DNA of 64,000 nucleotides from Climacteris rufus (Eukaryota > Chordata > Aves > Passeriformes > Climacteridae). Positions 37,553-50,101 of this stretch are shown here, piece by piece. Numbering within the stretch: position 1 is the stretch's first letter; the number at the start of each line of letters is the position of its first letter. Below the pieces are notes generated by a model. The model was not told the DNA's origin. It made no database searches and was given only the letters and a program-made list of their open reading frames with translations. The position numbers were made by a program, and so were the translations under genes. Location of the stretch: positions 459 to 64,458 of the forward strand of contig VZRZ01004360.1 of assembly GCA_013398175.1 (NCBI GenBank), given 5' to 3'.

Positions 37553-40500
37553 TACTGAAAACCGCAGAAGAACCCAGTCAAAACATGCATAGTAATTCTA
37601 TTATTTCTGCATAACAAAAGCATGACAAGAACCAGTAAGTAATTCTTGTCTGGATTGGAGGGTTTTTCAGGGAACTTCTGAAGAGTCAGTCCTCACAGCA
37701 GCCCTGAATGCCTTCATTAAGCTTCTGTCTGGCTACCTGGTTCCCTTCTGTGCCATTGCAGCCTCTTGCTCCATGGCACTAGGTGCTACCCAGTCTGAGT
37801 TATTGCTGACAGATGAAATACATGCCATCAGAGACTGTACCTCTGAGTCTCCAGCTCTAGAGGTGGTCTTTGTGTTCTTGGCCCAACAGCCCTTAGTGTT
37901 TCTGGTTTTGATTTTGTTGTCATTTTTTGTTTTAATACTGACTACATTAAAGAAGTAATTCTTAAGCTATGTGACAATGTTCCTAGAATATTTTATATGA
38001 ATATGAAATGCAAGGAAATTAGTCCAGGCCAATTTAATTGAGAAGTGTTCTTTCCATTTTATCATGTAGTTTTGATTTCTTGAAATTCTTATGCTAGGAC
38101 TTATTTGCTGTGGGTTTTAACTAAGCCTTTTGACCATATCCTACCATCTCTTCTATTAGCAAAGAATTCCCATTAAAGAATACTTCCACTATTAAAAAAC
38201 ATTTAGGAAAGGGTAGTTTTGGTTTTATTTATTTACTTTTTAAAAGTTCAAAAATTTATTTAAGGAGTCAAGTTCCATGGTTTTAAGGAATATGATAGTA
38301 TTCCAGTTTCACAATGTGTTGTATGTGATGTTCCAGATACTATTTTTACAGTAAGTAGTCTGAGAACGGAAAGCAGTCTTTTGTGTTTCGAAGATGATCT
38401 TGCGTGTAGTTGGAGGAGTGGGTTGTAATTTTGGATGCTGAAAAGAATGGGTTCAGTGAATATCTGGCTAATCCTCTGTCTAAATAATGTTTGCACAAAG
38501 ACTTGTGAATTAAATAAGCCATAGGATTTTAGGACCCAAGTGTCTGTTGGAGCAGTGGTGGCACGTATTAATTTGGATTGAGTTCCTCAAGTTAAAAAAG
38601 TACTTCAGAGGCTGTATATTTAAATGTTAAATAATACATCTTCAAATGGCAGAATAACTGTCTTAAGACATTTGAGTGCTTTACACACTTGCATTCACAC
38701 TTTGGAATTAAAATCACAAACTCTGAAGCTTTTTCCCAGTCACAAACACTCAAGCTCTGAAGCATTTGTATGGCAGATAGACACTCCCATTAAACTTGTG
38801 CACGTGTAGAGCAGTGTCCTTGGAATATGCCTCAGTATTCTAAGCCAGATACTCTAGATGCACTTTTCAGTTATGCAGATCTCTATTTCTATAGGGAAAG
38901 TAATTTGATTTTGTTGAGTCCCTGAACTAATGATGTTCTCTGCCTATTGAAGGAGTTATAATGCTGTGTAACAGCATTAGGGATCAGGTCCTCTGCTACA
39001 AGAAGAATTGCAAGGTCTTCACCTCCAAGGTGTTGGCAAACACCCACCCAGAATCTGTTGTCACTGTTTCTTTGCCCAGATCCCATGTCCCTTTTGGACG
39101 TGTTAGGACACTGAATCAGACATTTTCAATGCCTCTGGGCTGTGTGAGTTTTGTGGCACTAGAAACTAACACCATCCATCCAGAACAGTGTCTTCTTCAA
39201 TCAGACATAATGGAGTAACCCTTTTTCCAAAGAGCTGGCTGCAAAAAGGCAGTTTGGCCCAGAAGAGATGAGTCTTTCAAGAGCATGATGACCATGAGTG
39301 ATACCTTGGCTGTCTTGAAGTCTCATCTAATTTCTGTAATTCACTTTGGAATTGCAGTTCTTGTTCCACATACTGTTATGACCTGTTGAGCAGTTGCAAG
39401 ACTTAATAACTATCTGAGCTACCCTTGCATGTGTTGGTAAACTGAACTTGTATTGTTGAAGACTAGGATGTGTGCTCTACAGGACATGTTCTTCTATGAC
39501 AGTAGTGACTGTTTCTCCATCAGTCACGCCTTTCCTGTAGATGTGGGGAGTTTGATCCTTTTGCTTTTTTGGTTGCTGTTAATGTGTTTTTTAAAAAATT
39601 TGTTGAAAGAAGTCATTAGACAACTCTGAAGGCATAAGACCTCTCTGTCATTGAGGAGAAAACTTTACACATAAGCTTTCTACGACTTCAGGTAGTTTCA
39701 AATGCCTGCCTGCCATTCCTTGGTTATAAAGCAGAGCCAAGTAATGATAACACAACATCCTCAAGAACATGGTCGTACAATATTGCCATCCTTCTGTCAG
39801 CACTTTTGATTGATATTTGGAGCTAGGTATTTTGATCTCTGCAATTGGTGTAATTGTGGTCAAGCTGCCCAGATTGGGGTACATAGTCTTAGCAAAGAAG
39901 ACACGGCACTGAGGTGGGGTTTTTTCAGGTGAAGTGACTGTCTTCCAGGACAAATGCTAATCTGCATTACATATCTCCATCTCAGACAATTAGAGTTTTA
40001 ATGCTCTGTAGTAAAACTGCTCAGTGCTCTTCCTTTTTTGATTAAGGAAAAGGAAAATGGGATGCTAAACTAAATTGTTTTGAGATGTGGTACTGAAACT
40101 GCCCTGGCAAGTTAAAACAGTTACATTTCACTAGGATGCTTAGATTGGTCAGAATGATTGCAAGGAACTCAGAAAGAATGCGGTGCACTATCTTTTTTAA
40201 TATTGCCGTTGCTGGTGCGAAATTTAAGATTTACCCTGTGTGTAGTACTACAGTATTTATTAGAAACAGTCTGGTAATAGATATTGGGACAGCCACTGTG
40301 TCAGTGTGTAGATCATGTCAAAGAAAAAATAATGGAATATAGCTTGGTTTTCTAATTTAATAGCGAGATGGTTTAACAAAATGAACTGCCTGGCTGTCAA
40401 TCTATCTATCTGTCTTTCGCTGATCAAGAACTCATAAAAAAATTCTCTTTCAATCAGTGGCTTCATGAAAAGTTGTTGCTCTCTTAAGCAGCTAACTGGT

Positions 40501-41109
40501 TTGAAGTAGCCACTTTGCCTTTACTAAAAGATATGCTAGTGCATAAACGTTCAGGAATGATGCTGAACTTGGTAAAGAAAAAGAAATCATAACTATCTGT
40601 TGTATGCCAGAAGATTAAGACTGTCTCCAGATGATCTGTAAACGTTAAAGAATGATTTGCTGATTTGGAACAACCATAATGACACCCTTTCAAAGACAAG
40701 GTCAGTATTGTCATACAGAGTTATTAGTTATGGGTAGGCCACACTTGTGTTTCCATCTATTAGTGTCTAATTTCTTACTGTTCTGCAACTCAGAGAAGGG
40801 AACCACAGTATTTAAGGCAGGTATGCTGAGTGAGGGAAGAAAATGAATATTCTATGGTAGACAAAGAATTCTTAAGCTCAAGTATTTGCAAGATGTGCAT
40901 GTTCAGTGAGAATTCACCTGCAGGTAATCGAAGTTCTGTTGTTTTTTAATAACATCCTTTCTTGTCTTATAACATGAAAGTGTTAATAAAGTGGCTTCTG
41001 AAATTTGGACTCCATTATACAGTTGAATGAAATGTAAATTGGGGGGGGAGGTACAAAGTAGGATTTGGTTGTGGTTTCACAAACGAATGTTGAAATACAA
41101 CTTCGAGTG

Positions 41110-41540
41110 ACATTTTATGACAGATTCAGAGTGGTTGAGGTTGGAAGGGATCTCTGGAAGTCATCTCACCCAACCTGCTGCACAAATACAGTCACCTAGA
41201 GCTGGTTGCCCACAGGAACCTTTTGAATATCTCCAAAGAGGGAGACTCCATAACCTTTGTGGTCAGCCTGTGCCAGTGCTCAGTCACTCTCATGGTAAAA
41301 AAACATTTCCTCTTCTGGTCTTGTTACTAGGCACCACTGAAAAGAGCCTGGCTCCCTCTGCTTTGCATGCTTCCTTCAGGCATTTTTGTACGTTGATGAG
41401 ATCTCCCTGAACCTTCAGCTGGAACAGTCCCAACTTTCTCAGGCTGTTCTCATAGGTTCTGTGAATCATATTTGTGCCTCTTTGCTGGACTCTCTCCACT
41501 ATGTCCATGTCTCTCGTGTACCCAGGGAACCAGAAAAGGA
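41110..41540 (-). mobile_element. CR1 LINE 3' end, antisense
   Basis: On the plus strand this begins cagattcagagtggttgagg and ttggaagggatctctggaag, the reverse complement of the avian CR1 3' end, and runs through the terminal ORF2 and untranslated region to about 41540. Minus-strand fragments such as VQRGTNMIHRTYENSLRKL and FQLKVQGDLINVQKCLKEA correspond to the CR1 ORF2 C-terminus. It is 5'-truncated, as most CR1 copies are. Confidence 0.9.
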
Positions 41541-43365
41541 CAAAAAAATTAAAGTGTTATTGGAGCTAACATTCTTTGAAAGTGGTTTTAAACCCACATG
41601 TATTCCATGATGGCAAAAGCTATTAGTGACTTCCTGTAAGAGGTGTATTTAACTGTGACAAATTTATTGAAGTGTTCCCAGTGAAACTCAATACTCTAAA
41701 ACCTATGTTTTTTAGGTAACAGCTAGATATAATTGATGAGGCCTGTAACTTAATAAACCACAATGTAACCAGAGGTTTCTAACAAAAAAGTATCTGGATT
41801 TTATGACTTAAACTGTTTTGGAGTCAGGACCTTCTCCCATATCTTATGAAGGCAAATCTGTGTCAATCTCTAGTCGAGTCAGAATGCTTTGCTTTCAGAC
41901 AGTTGTCTTGATATCTCACTTTGGCTGCATTATCTTTACTCTTTGGAGAGGTAGCAAGTGAAGAACAGTTTTTCTATGTTTTTCATTCCCCTTCCTTTTC
42001 CTTCTCCCCCTTCTCCCCCACTCCCTCCCTCCCAGCTGAAGGAAAAAAGAACAGAGATTTTTAATAGGTTTAGATTGGCTGATGGAGGGCTAGGAATTTC
42101 TGACATTTTTCTTTGTTTATGCTTTTTATCACACTATATTTCTTTAAGATAACAGGTACTGGAAGATAACCAAAGGCAAACAATAGTTGTGGCAAAAGAA
42201 AGTGCAATCATGAAAAGGTTCATTATTATATGGTTTTGTCTCAGAAGTTAATATTTAAGTTAATATTTGAACAAAATGAGGCCTTATGGCTATTTTGAAC
42301 TCAGAATTTTACCCCAAAAAACCAGTCACAGTATATGTATTTTAAAAAATACAGTTTAATAATATGCTGCTGGACTGTTTAATATTTATGCCTCAGGGTA
42401 GCACAGAGCACTATTTCTACTTTTAGAAGTTTCTTCTCATTAGTGTAGTCTCTTATATAGCACCTGTTTTAAACTCCAAATCTGAATCTACAAATGTAAA
42501 ACCTGACTTTTGAAATATTTGCTTTTTTGAACACTCTTCTTTAAAGGACCTATCAGGATCTCTCCCCAAAATGCTAGAAGCATGAAGGATAAGGGAGGAA
42601 CAATGTTGCATGGCCCAAACACATGTGCTTTCGTCATTAGCAAGGTACAGCATGACCTCATGTTGACCTCAAAGGTAAATCACTAACAGGGAACAATTAT
42701 ACATGCCTGTGAAAGCAGCTTAGTTTTGAACATAATCAAGAGAATAATTCGGTGCATAGAATAAAATTTAGTTTACAACTCTGTCTGCCTTTCTCTTTCT
42801 CTTGTCTCTCTCCAAGTCTGTTCTTGAGAGAATGTTATGTTTTATATATGTGTGTGTTGCGAAAGAAAACTACTTTTCTAGAGGTCGTATCGCATTCCTA
42901 AATATGGGGAGCCCGAAAGATCTTGTATCCAATTTAGTCAAATTGTACATCTTACAATGAAATTCCCTTTTTAATGAAAGGTTTCATTTGTTATCTAGAG
43001 TACTGATATTGCAGCCTTCAGAATGTATATCTATATTACTTTGGGGAATCTTGTGTAATTCGGAAATGTGTAGATAATTTGGACTTACAGGAGAGTTTTT
43101 TTAAATACCAGTACATTAATTTTTGTTTGCTTATCTTAGACTGGAACACAAACTTATGACATTTTATTTTTTCATAGAAGACTAAATATTCTGTAGCGTT
43201 ATGTGATACATCTCTACGTAAGATGGAATATTATTTAGCTAGCAGTTCTGAGCTATTTGGAGAAGAATTGCTGCCAGCATCTCGGAACTGTTAGCCATAT
43301 CTGTCCCATATGATCTGTATAATATAACTGTTTGATGTACATTTTATTCTATTTTCCTTTTCTAG

Positions 43366-43449
43366 AACGAGAGAGCGTATTCCTTCTGTGGAACGATAGA
43401 ATATATGGCACCAGATATTGTAAGAGGGGGAGATGCAGGACACGATAAG
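43366..43449 (+). CDS. RPS6KA5: RPS6KA5 exon 6: activation loop of N-terminal kinase
   Basis: This 84-nt phase 0-0 exon encodes residues 193-220. It carries the activation segment AYSFCGTIEYMAPDIVRGG, including the T-loop serine Ser198, which corresponds to human Ser212, and the APD version of the APE motif. In MSK1 the C-terminal kinase is known to phosphorylate this serine to switch on the N-terminal kinase. The acceptor is ttttctag and the donor gtatgt. Confidence 0.97.
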
Positions 43450-45970
43450 GTATGTTCTACATTTATTACTGAAAATAAACTAATGCTTCAGTCAGCATGT
43501 TGTTCAGCTTGAGAGGTTTTTGTAAAATATGACAGTGTCTTATTTAAGCATGCATTATTTCAGTTTCTCCTAGAATAGATAATTTCCTGTATCTTCAGTT
43601 GTATGTTGCTGTATTTTCCTCTTCTAATCTGAAGTAAAAGGTTTATTTATAAAGGTGTTGAGGATTATTTGTGTTCTATTCAAAATTTGTTCTAAATATG
43701 CTGTGGAACAATAAACTGAGATGACACTTGCTTACCTTTTCATAAAAAACTAGTTCAGAGTGGAAAAATGACTGGTGGCTACTTCTGATACACAAATCCG
43801 TTATCTTTATTGAAGTATGGGATAGGTTATTAATGTTGTAAATGTTCTCATATTGTGAAAATGAATTATTTGTCTTGCGACTAAAATTTTATTACCGAAG
43901 AAAGTGTCAGTAATTGATAGAAAAGATTAAGACAACAATAATTTGAAACCAGCAAAAAAACCCTACTCTCCAGAATAATTCTACAATATTCTTAGAAAAA
44001 TTATTCCGATTGCTCACTATACTGGGAAGTTTTGGAGAGTATTTAATCTCTGTTTTTTTGCTGTAGACTGAGTTGACTAGTCTTTCTGTTGTGGATCATG
44101 GAGTGTATTTGATCATGGTTCCTTTCATTGCAGCCTGTCTAAGAACTGGAAAAGTCTGACTTTTGCCTGAGAAGGTTCTTTCTTTTCCTTCTCTATGCAT
44201 TCTGTGTCTCTTTTGGTCTGTGTTTGCCTTCAGCTAGGGAGCACTGTAGTGGGCACAGTGTTTCAGCTGGGATTTGGCAGTTTGAAATATAGCAGAATGA
44301 CCTCCCTTATTCTTCTACTACACATAAAATAGAATATGCTTTGTCTTTTTACTTCGTCATTGTCTCACACCTAATTTTGAATTCCACTTTAACCTCTTCA
44401 TCTTTTTCTACTGTACTGCTTGCCCAGTTGTTACTAAAAACGGAATTTTAAAAACTTACGAATTGAAACTCTCCTGCACTCTCTTAGTTCAGTCATGCCA
44501 CTTTCAGACCATCTCTCCAATTTCTCAGTCACCTTGAATTATGATTCTGGCTTCTCAAAGCTTGCAGATTCAGTCTTGTTGCTGACTTAAAGAGGAATCC
44601 CTGTTCCGTTATCTTTGGTTCTGGCTGATCCTTCTGTTATAAGTCGTGCAGTCATACAGTATTCTTAAAGGAAAAGCTTCATTGTTTGATAGCAAATGTT
44701 AGCTGATAAATAAGGATGATTTTGCAGTTATGTACATGATGTTAGTTGTTTGCACCACAGACTCATTACCTTACTGTTGGCAATGTCGTGTATTGTAGTT
44801 TTAGAAGGATTTTAGTGTATTTTATACTTACTGCATATCTAGCAACTCAAGAACCCTACAAAAAGAGAAAATGAGATTGCTTTAGTATGCTACGCTGTCA
44901 TAAATCCGTATTTATGACTTGTAATCTCATCTAGAAGATTGCAGTGTTTGTCTTAAGGACTTGCTCTAGTATTTCAGTATTTATTTTTTGGAAGTTTGAT
45001 TTCTGATTCTGCGGATCCTCCTTTTCTTTTGGAAAAATACATGCCAAGAAAAAATTGGGATTTTCTCTGAGAATTATATATTTGCAGAGATAATTAGTAA
45101 TAGTACAGAGACTTCTTCAGCTAGTTCTTTTAGACAACTCTTGGTTGAATATATGAAACATCAGATTTTGTGTATCTTGAAGCCAAAACAAATAAAATAT
45201 GTGGCCAAATCATTGTCATTTCACTAGTTGTCTTCCTGAATTGTGTTTATATTGCCAACATAAGTAAAGCAGAAGTTTCATTGATTTGCAGATTTCATGG
45301 CCATAAACCTGAGAAGGTCGAAGACCTGTAAATGTTTTATTGAAAGGACTAAACTTCTCCCTTTATTATTCATAGTAGCATTTTTTCTTTTGAAACAGAG
45401 AAATATGTAGTAAGTTATGAGGTATCAGAGATATGAATAATATGATTAGTATATGAGAAGCCAAATATCCCATGTGTTACCAGAGTCCAGCACTCTAAGG
45501 CCCCTGAGGTACAGTGGTGGCACTGGATGACCATAACAGAACAGTGTCTGTACCATGTGGAGCTGCCCATGCCAAATGGATAGCAGGGAAAGTAACAGGA
45601 ACCAAAATGCAGTAAACTGCCCAAGAGGGAGTAACAAAGCTCGTGCTAGATCCTTCTTTACTGAAGTTCTTTAACAAACAAACTCCCTGTTTTACCCATG
45701 GTACATTGCAGCAGTGGAATGTTGGAGACAGGGCTTTTCTGAAAGCTTTGCCTGAAGAAGCAAACAGGCGAAACATGAACTGGCTGAAATTGTGTTCAAA
45801 GTTGGAATTGTCATAGATCTAATAATGGGAAAGAACTATGCTTTTAAGCAGATGCCTTGAAAATCTGTGAGGTTCAGAAAATCTGACAGAAGCAGATACT
45901 ACCTAAGTGAAAAATTTCAGGAACTTAGTTTGTTCAACAGACAAATAGTGGTCAAAATTAAATTTACTGA

Positions 45971-46095
45971 TACTTCTACTACTACTACTACTACTACTAC
46001 CACTACTACCAACAACAACAGTAAATTTAACAACATTAAATTTACTGTTGTTGTTGGTAGTAGTGGTGGTAGTAGTAGTATTAGTATTAGTAGTA
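45971..46095. repeat. Long near-perfect palindrome of triplet repeats
   Basis: The left arm (45971-46030) is made of CTA, then ACC/ACT, then AAC triplets followed by agtaaattta. The right arm (46036-46095) is its reverse complement with about four mismatches in 60 positions; the inner 35 pairs are perfect. The loop is five bases (46031-46035, caaca). Open frames on both strands across it (runs of Thr, Asn, Ser, Val) are products of the repeat. It ends about 40 bases before the CR1 copy. Confidence 0.92.
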
Positions 46096-46134
46096 TAATT
46101 GTTAGTGACAACAACCACCACCACCATCAAAAAC

Positions 46135-46972
46135 TGAAGGATGGAATGCCATCCAGAGGCATCCTATTGAGAAGTGGGCCCATGGAAATCTCAAGCGTTT
46201 TTACAAGACCAAGTGCATGATGCTGCACCTGTGTGAGGGCAATCCTTGGTATCAACACAGGCTGGGGAATGAACAGATTGAGAGCTGCCCTGCCAAGAAG
46301 GGGTGCTGGTGAAGGAGAGTCTGGACATGGCCCAGCAATGTGTGCTTGGAGCCCAGAGAGCCAAACATGTCCTGGGCTGCATCCAAAGCAGCGTGGCCAG
46401 CAGGGCAAGGGAGGGGATTCTGCCCCTGTACTCTGTTCTGTTGACATCCCACCTGGAGTGCTGTATCCTGCTCTGGGGTCCTCAGCACAGGAAGGACATG
46501 GACCCTTTGGAGGGAGTGCTGAGGAGGGGCACCAAGATGATTAGAGGGATGGAGCCCTTCTGCTATTAGGAAAGGCTGAGAATATTGGGTTTTTTCAGCC
46601 TGGAGAAGAGGAGGCTCCAGGGTGACTTAATTGTGTCCTTCCAGTACCTGGAGGGAGCCTACAAGGAAGATGGAGAGAGAATTTTCACAAGGACGTGTAG
46701 AGACAGGACAATAGGGAATGGTTTTAAACTAAAAGAGGAGAGATTTAGATTAGATGTTAGAAAGAAATTCTTTCTTGTGAGGCTGATGAGGTACTGGAAC
46801 AGGTTGTGCAGAGAAGTTGTGGATGCTCCATACCTGGAAATGTTCAAGGTCAGGTTGAATGGGTCTCTGAGCAACCTGATCTAGTGGAAGGTGTCCTTGT
46901 CCATGGTAAAGGATTGGAACAAGATGATATTTAAGATCCTTTCCAATCCAAACCATTCTGTGATTCCATAGC
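46135..46972 (+). mobile_element. CR1 LINE, sense, 5'-truncated
   Basis: This is a CR1 3' segment in the same direction as the host gene. It encodes the end of ORF2: fragments from LVKESLDMAQQCVLGAQRAK through GCIQSSVASRAREGILPLYS, a stop near 46567, then FFSLEKRRLQGDLIVSFQYL and LMRYWNRLCREVVDAPYLE. It ends in the CR1 tail caaaccattctgtgattccatag. Several stops and frame changes make it inactive. Confidence 0.93.
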
Positions 46973-47455
46973 ATTTTCAGGTGTCCAGCTTAATTGTGGC
47001 CTGTGATTTTAAATTGTGCTTTTTGAACATTCCTTGATTTCATTGTCAAGCTTGTAGAAGTTCAAGTTTCACTACTTGCTAGCAAGCTTTAGGTTTCTCT
47101 ATTATTTTGAGTGTGTTTTAGAATTCATATCACATCACAGTGGTAAAAATAACAATGAATTCTCTCGGAAAAACAAAAGGAACTTTAGTAGTCAGTGGAA
47201 AGAGTTCCACTTGAGAAATTAGGTGAAGAAGCTAAGTGGAGAGATTTCAACATAAATTAATTTATCATAGAAAATGCCTCCAATCAGTACAGCAGTTGTT
47301 TGTGCTTTTTTGTATCCAGTTTTGAGTTTTGCTTTGTATTGATAGGTAGGTTGTTCCTATGCTAGTTGCTTTCTGAGTGGATTGTTTTGTTCCTTCTTTT
47401 GTTAACAATTTTATTTCAGTGTATCATAACATATATAATTACTGTTGTTCTATAG

Positions 47456-47559
47456 GCTGTTGATTGGTGGAGTGTTGGTGTTCTTATGTATGAATTATTA
47501 ACTGGAGCATCACCATTTACAGTCGATGGAGAGAAGAATTCCCAAGCAGAGATTTCTAG
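47456..47559 (+). CDS. RPS6KA5: RPS6KA5 exon 7: alpha-F/G of N-terminal kinase
   Basis: This 104-nt exon starts in phase 0 and ends with two bases of an Arg codon. It encodes residues 221-254 and part of 255: AVDWWSVGVLMYELLTGASP and then a loop ending in NSQAEIS. DWW is kinase subdomain IX, with the structural aspartate at 223. Human MSK1 has SLG where this has SVG. The acceptor ends ctatag and the donor is gtaaga. Confidence 0.96.
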
Positions 47560-50030
47560 GTAAGATTCAAAGCAGTGAAGTATATGTGCTTGCTAACTGA
47601 TGATCCTTATGCCATAATGTATGTTTGGTTAGAGATTGTTAATTTAAAATTTAGGAAAAAAGTGCTGCCATGGTAACATTTTATGTGTTCCAGTTCTGTT
47701 TAATAGAGTGACATCTGAAAGTAGATAGGTTTTATTAGTTAATAGAACTGACCTTTACAAAAGACCTGTTTTGTTTAAACTACTGTGGAACCACAGCTTT
47801 GTAGATACTTTGCCCTGTTACATGTTTACTGTTGAAAAGGAACTCAAATGAAATATCAAATTGTATTTAAATAGAATTATCACGTTCAAACTATTAGTAC
47901 ATTAGAGATATATTTAGCTAGAGATACTTTTTTATCAGCTCTTGTTAGGTCACTCCAGCAGACTGCAGGTTTAAAGTATCAGAACGTACCCTACTCCCAC
48001 CTTTTTGTTACAGGTAATGTTTATTTTATTAGTGTGTAACATGAAGCAAAGAACATCATCTTTTCTAGCCCTACTTGCATATTTGAGAAGAAATTAATAT
48101 GATATTTACACAAATGAAATGACCTATACTATTCTTACTTTTTACATGTAAACATTTTGTTACGTTCAGTAATCTCTAGACTTTGATGGTTTGTTTTTAG
48201 TACCCATGTAAAAGCACTGGAGCATTTAAAAAAGACAAAGCAATAATCTTCTCCAAAACACATCACTGAAATCTCCCCCAAAACAAGCATTTCCTATTAC
48301 TGGATTTCTTCTGGAGCAGGAAATGGAGGTCTTAAATTGCTCAAATTAGTAACTGCTATCAAGATGAGCTTGTAAATCCAGTCCCCAAACTGAGAATAGT
48401 CTTGTTTCTGTTGGAAGGTATTATCATGCTGACCCTCACTTGAAATTACTTGATATTTAAGGTTGTAATGGATGATAAAACATACCTCAATTATTTAGAT
48501 AATTTATTTTACTTAAGTTAAAAATTCAGACAATTTCTTGGGAGATTGAGGCCTGTTTATTGGTTTTTACTTCTCTACCAGAGCAGGAAACTTAGATGGT
48601 CACTAGAAAAAATAAAAGGGGGAGGGGAGTCCATTAATGAAACAAAATTCAAGACTTCTCCCTCTTCATCATGGTAATGCAGTTAAAACTTAAATTATCT
48701 CTTTCTGGCCTATGTAAGATTAGAAGTTTTATTGACCGGTTACATCTGCCATGCCTGAATTTGGTAATTTTGATTACCAAGATTTACTGAATGGAATTCT
48801 GAAGAAGTTACAATTTTTTTAGAGAGAATCTTGTTCTGAATTTTACAAATATAGTTTCCCAAAAACTGGGAAACTTTTTAGTTAATGTATTCTGCAGGAT
48901 TTGACTTTATTTTGATAGGCCCTTATGTGGTCTTTAAGATAATATTTCTGCTAATTTGAGTAACCGTAAGGTTGCTAACATATATTCTCTGCTGGCTAAT
49001 AACTTATTTTCTGGTCTTTAGTTGTAGCAAGCTTACTGTGTTGCTGCTCAGTCTGTTTTTTTCTGGTGGGTGTTTGTTACACATTTATAGACAGCAGTCC
49101 TGTAGTATTTCAGCTTTTATTTTGATAAATTTAGAAGCTAAATTCTTACAGTTTCCTATATTAAAGATGTTCCCCAATCTTCCTGTTTCCTGAAAAAGCC
49201 TTTTCTTAACTCAAATTGTGTTGTTCTCTCTTACATATGGACAATTTATTCCTGTTGATGTTTCAAGAGGATCTTGTTTAAGGGAAGGAATAATTTACCA
49301 TCTGAACAAAAAGATACTTCTCCCTTTTTCTTGGGTTCCTCTTGTTGTTGCCAGTGGTGGTCTGGTAGATCTAATTCCTTTTCCTGTCACTTTCAACTGA
49401 TAAGCCTCTGGTTTATAGCTGAAATCTTCTAATTCCCAGTTATATGACTTCAGACTTTATTTCATCTGTCTTGTGTTACTTCTATACTCAAGACCTCTGG
49501 TTTTTGAATGCTTTCCAGTGATAGAAATTTCTCTGTTGGATAACTTCAGTGTTGTGTGTTTGCAGTTTATTCTGTCATGAATGCTTTTAAGAGCATATGA
49601 GAACATTGCTGCTGTCCTTCCTGGCTGCTGCACTGGGGCTGGTGGGACGTTCTGGGGAATGGTGGCTGCTGTTGCCTTTGGGAGCAACAGGAGTGTGTTT
49701 GGAGCTTTCCCTCACAGTAGGGTAGAGTAGATGCAACAGAAATGAAATATTGGCGGTTGCCACTGATAATGAAATTACTGGCACAGAGATATGAATTGGT
49801 ACAAACTTCTTTCTTGATAGAAAGGTGTTCTCACAGGAAATGATACTGCTTAACCTAAATATGCTTGAACTTCCCAATTGCAGCAAACCTAGAGAATTCA
49901 GTGTTTCACTTGATCACAAGCTCTGAAAGCATGGTTTCCATGGCCTTTTATTTTTCTGAGTTTAGGGAAAAAAGCCATCTTCTAAATGGATCTAGGTTCT
50001 TTTATTTTACCTAGATGGGAAGTAATCTGA

Positions 50031-50101
50031 TTTGGTTTTGGTTTTGGTTTTTTTTTTTTTTTTTTTGTTTGTTTTGGTTTGGTTTGGTTTGGTTTTTTTT
50101 T
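50031..50101 (+). repeat. Poly-T and (GGTTT)n simple repeat
   Basis: GGTTTT units lead into about 22 T bases, then GTTT and GGTTT units, then poly-T again. Confidence 0.9.

Larger units (their letters stand above)
28039..43365 (+). other. RPS6KA5: Intron 5
   Basis: At 15.3 kb this is the longest intron in the window, from donor gtgagt to acceptor tttctag. It contains a GC-richer patch at 34600-35130 with the longest open frame in the window, the duplicated block with an LTR start and an N at 36911-37552, and an antisense CR1 3' end at 41110-41540. Between these the sequence is AT-rich with no gene recognised. Confidence 0.9.
43450..47455 (+). other. RPS6KA5: Intron 6
   Basis: This 4.0-kb intron runs from donor gtatgt to acceptor ctatag. 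It contains the triplet palindrome at 45971-46095 and a sense CR1 at 46135-46972. The stretch 45470-45780 is somewhat GC-richer but unrecognised. The remainder is plain AT-rich sequence. Confidence 0.9.

Noticed and set aside
45867..46220. Open frames rich in Thr, Asn, Ser and Val on both strands
   Set aside because: They come from the triplet palindrome, which reads similarly on both strands.
46303..46884. Two plus-strand frames of 88 and 99 codons as host genes
   Set aside because: They are the C-terminal part of CR1 ORF2, separated by a stop, inside a truncated element.
50031..50101. Poly-T plus GGTTT units as interstitial telomere or LINE tail
   Set aside because: The unit is GGTTT, not the vertebrate telomere repeat, and no element is attached to it.
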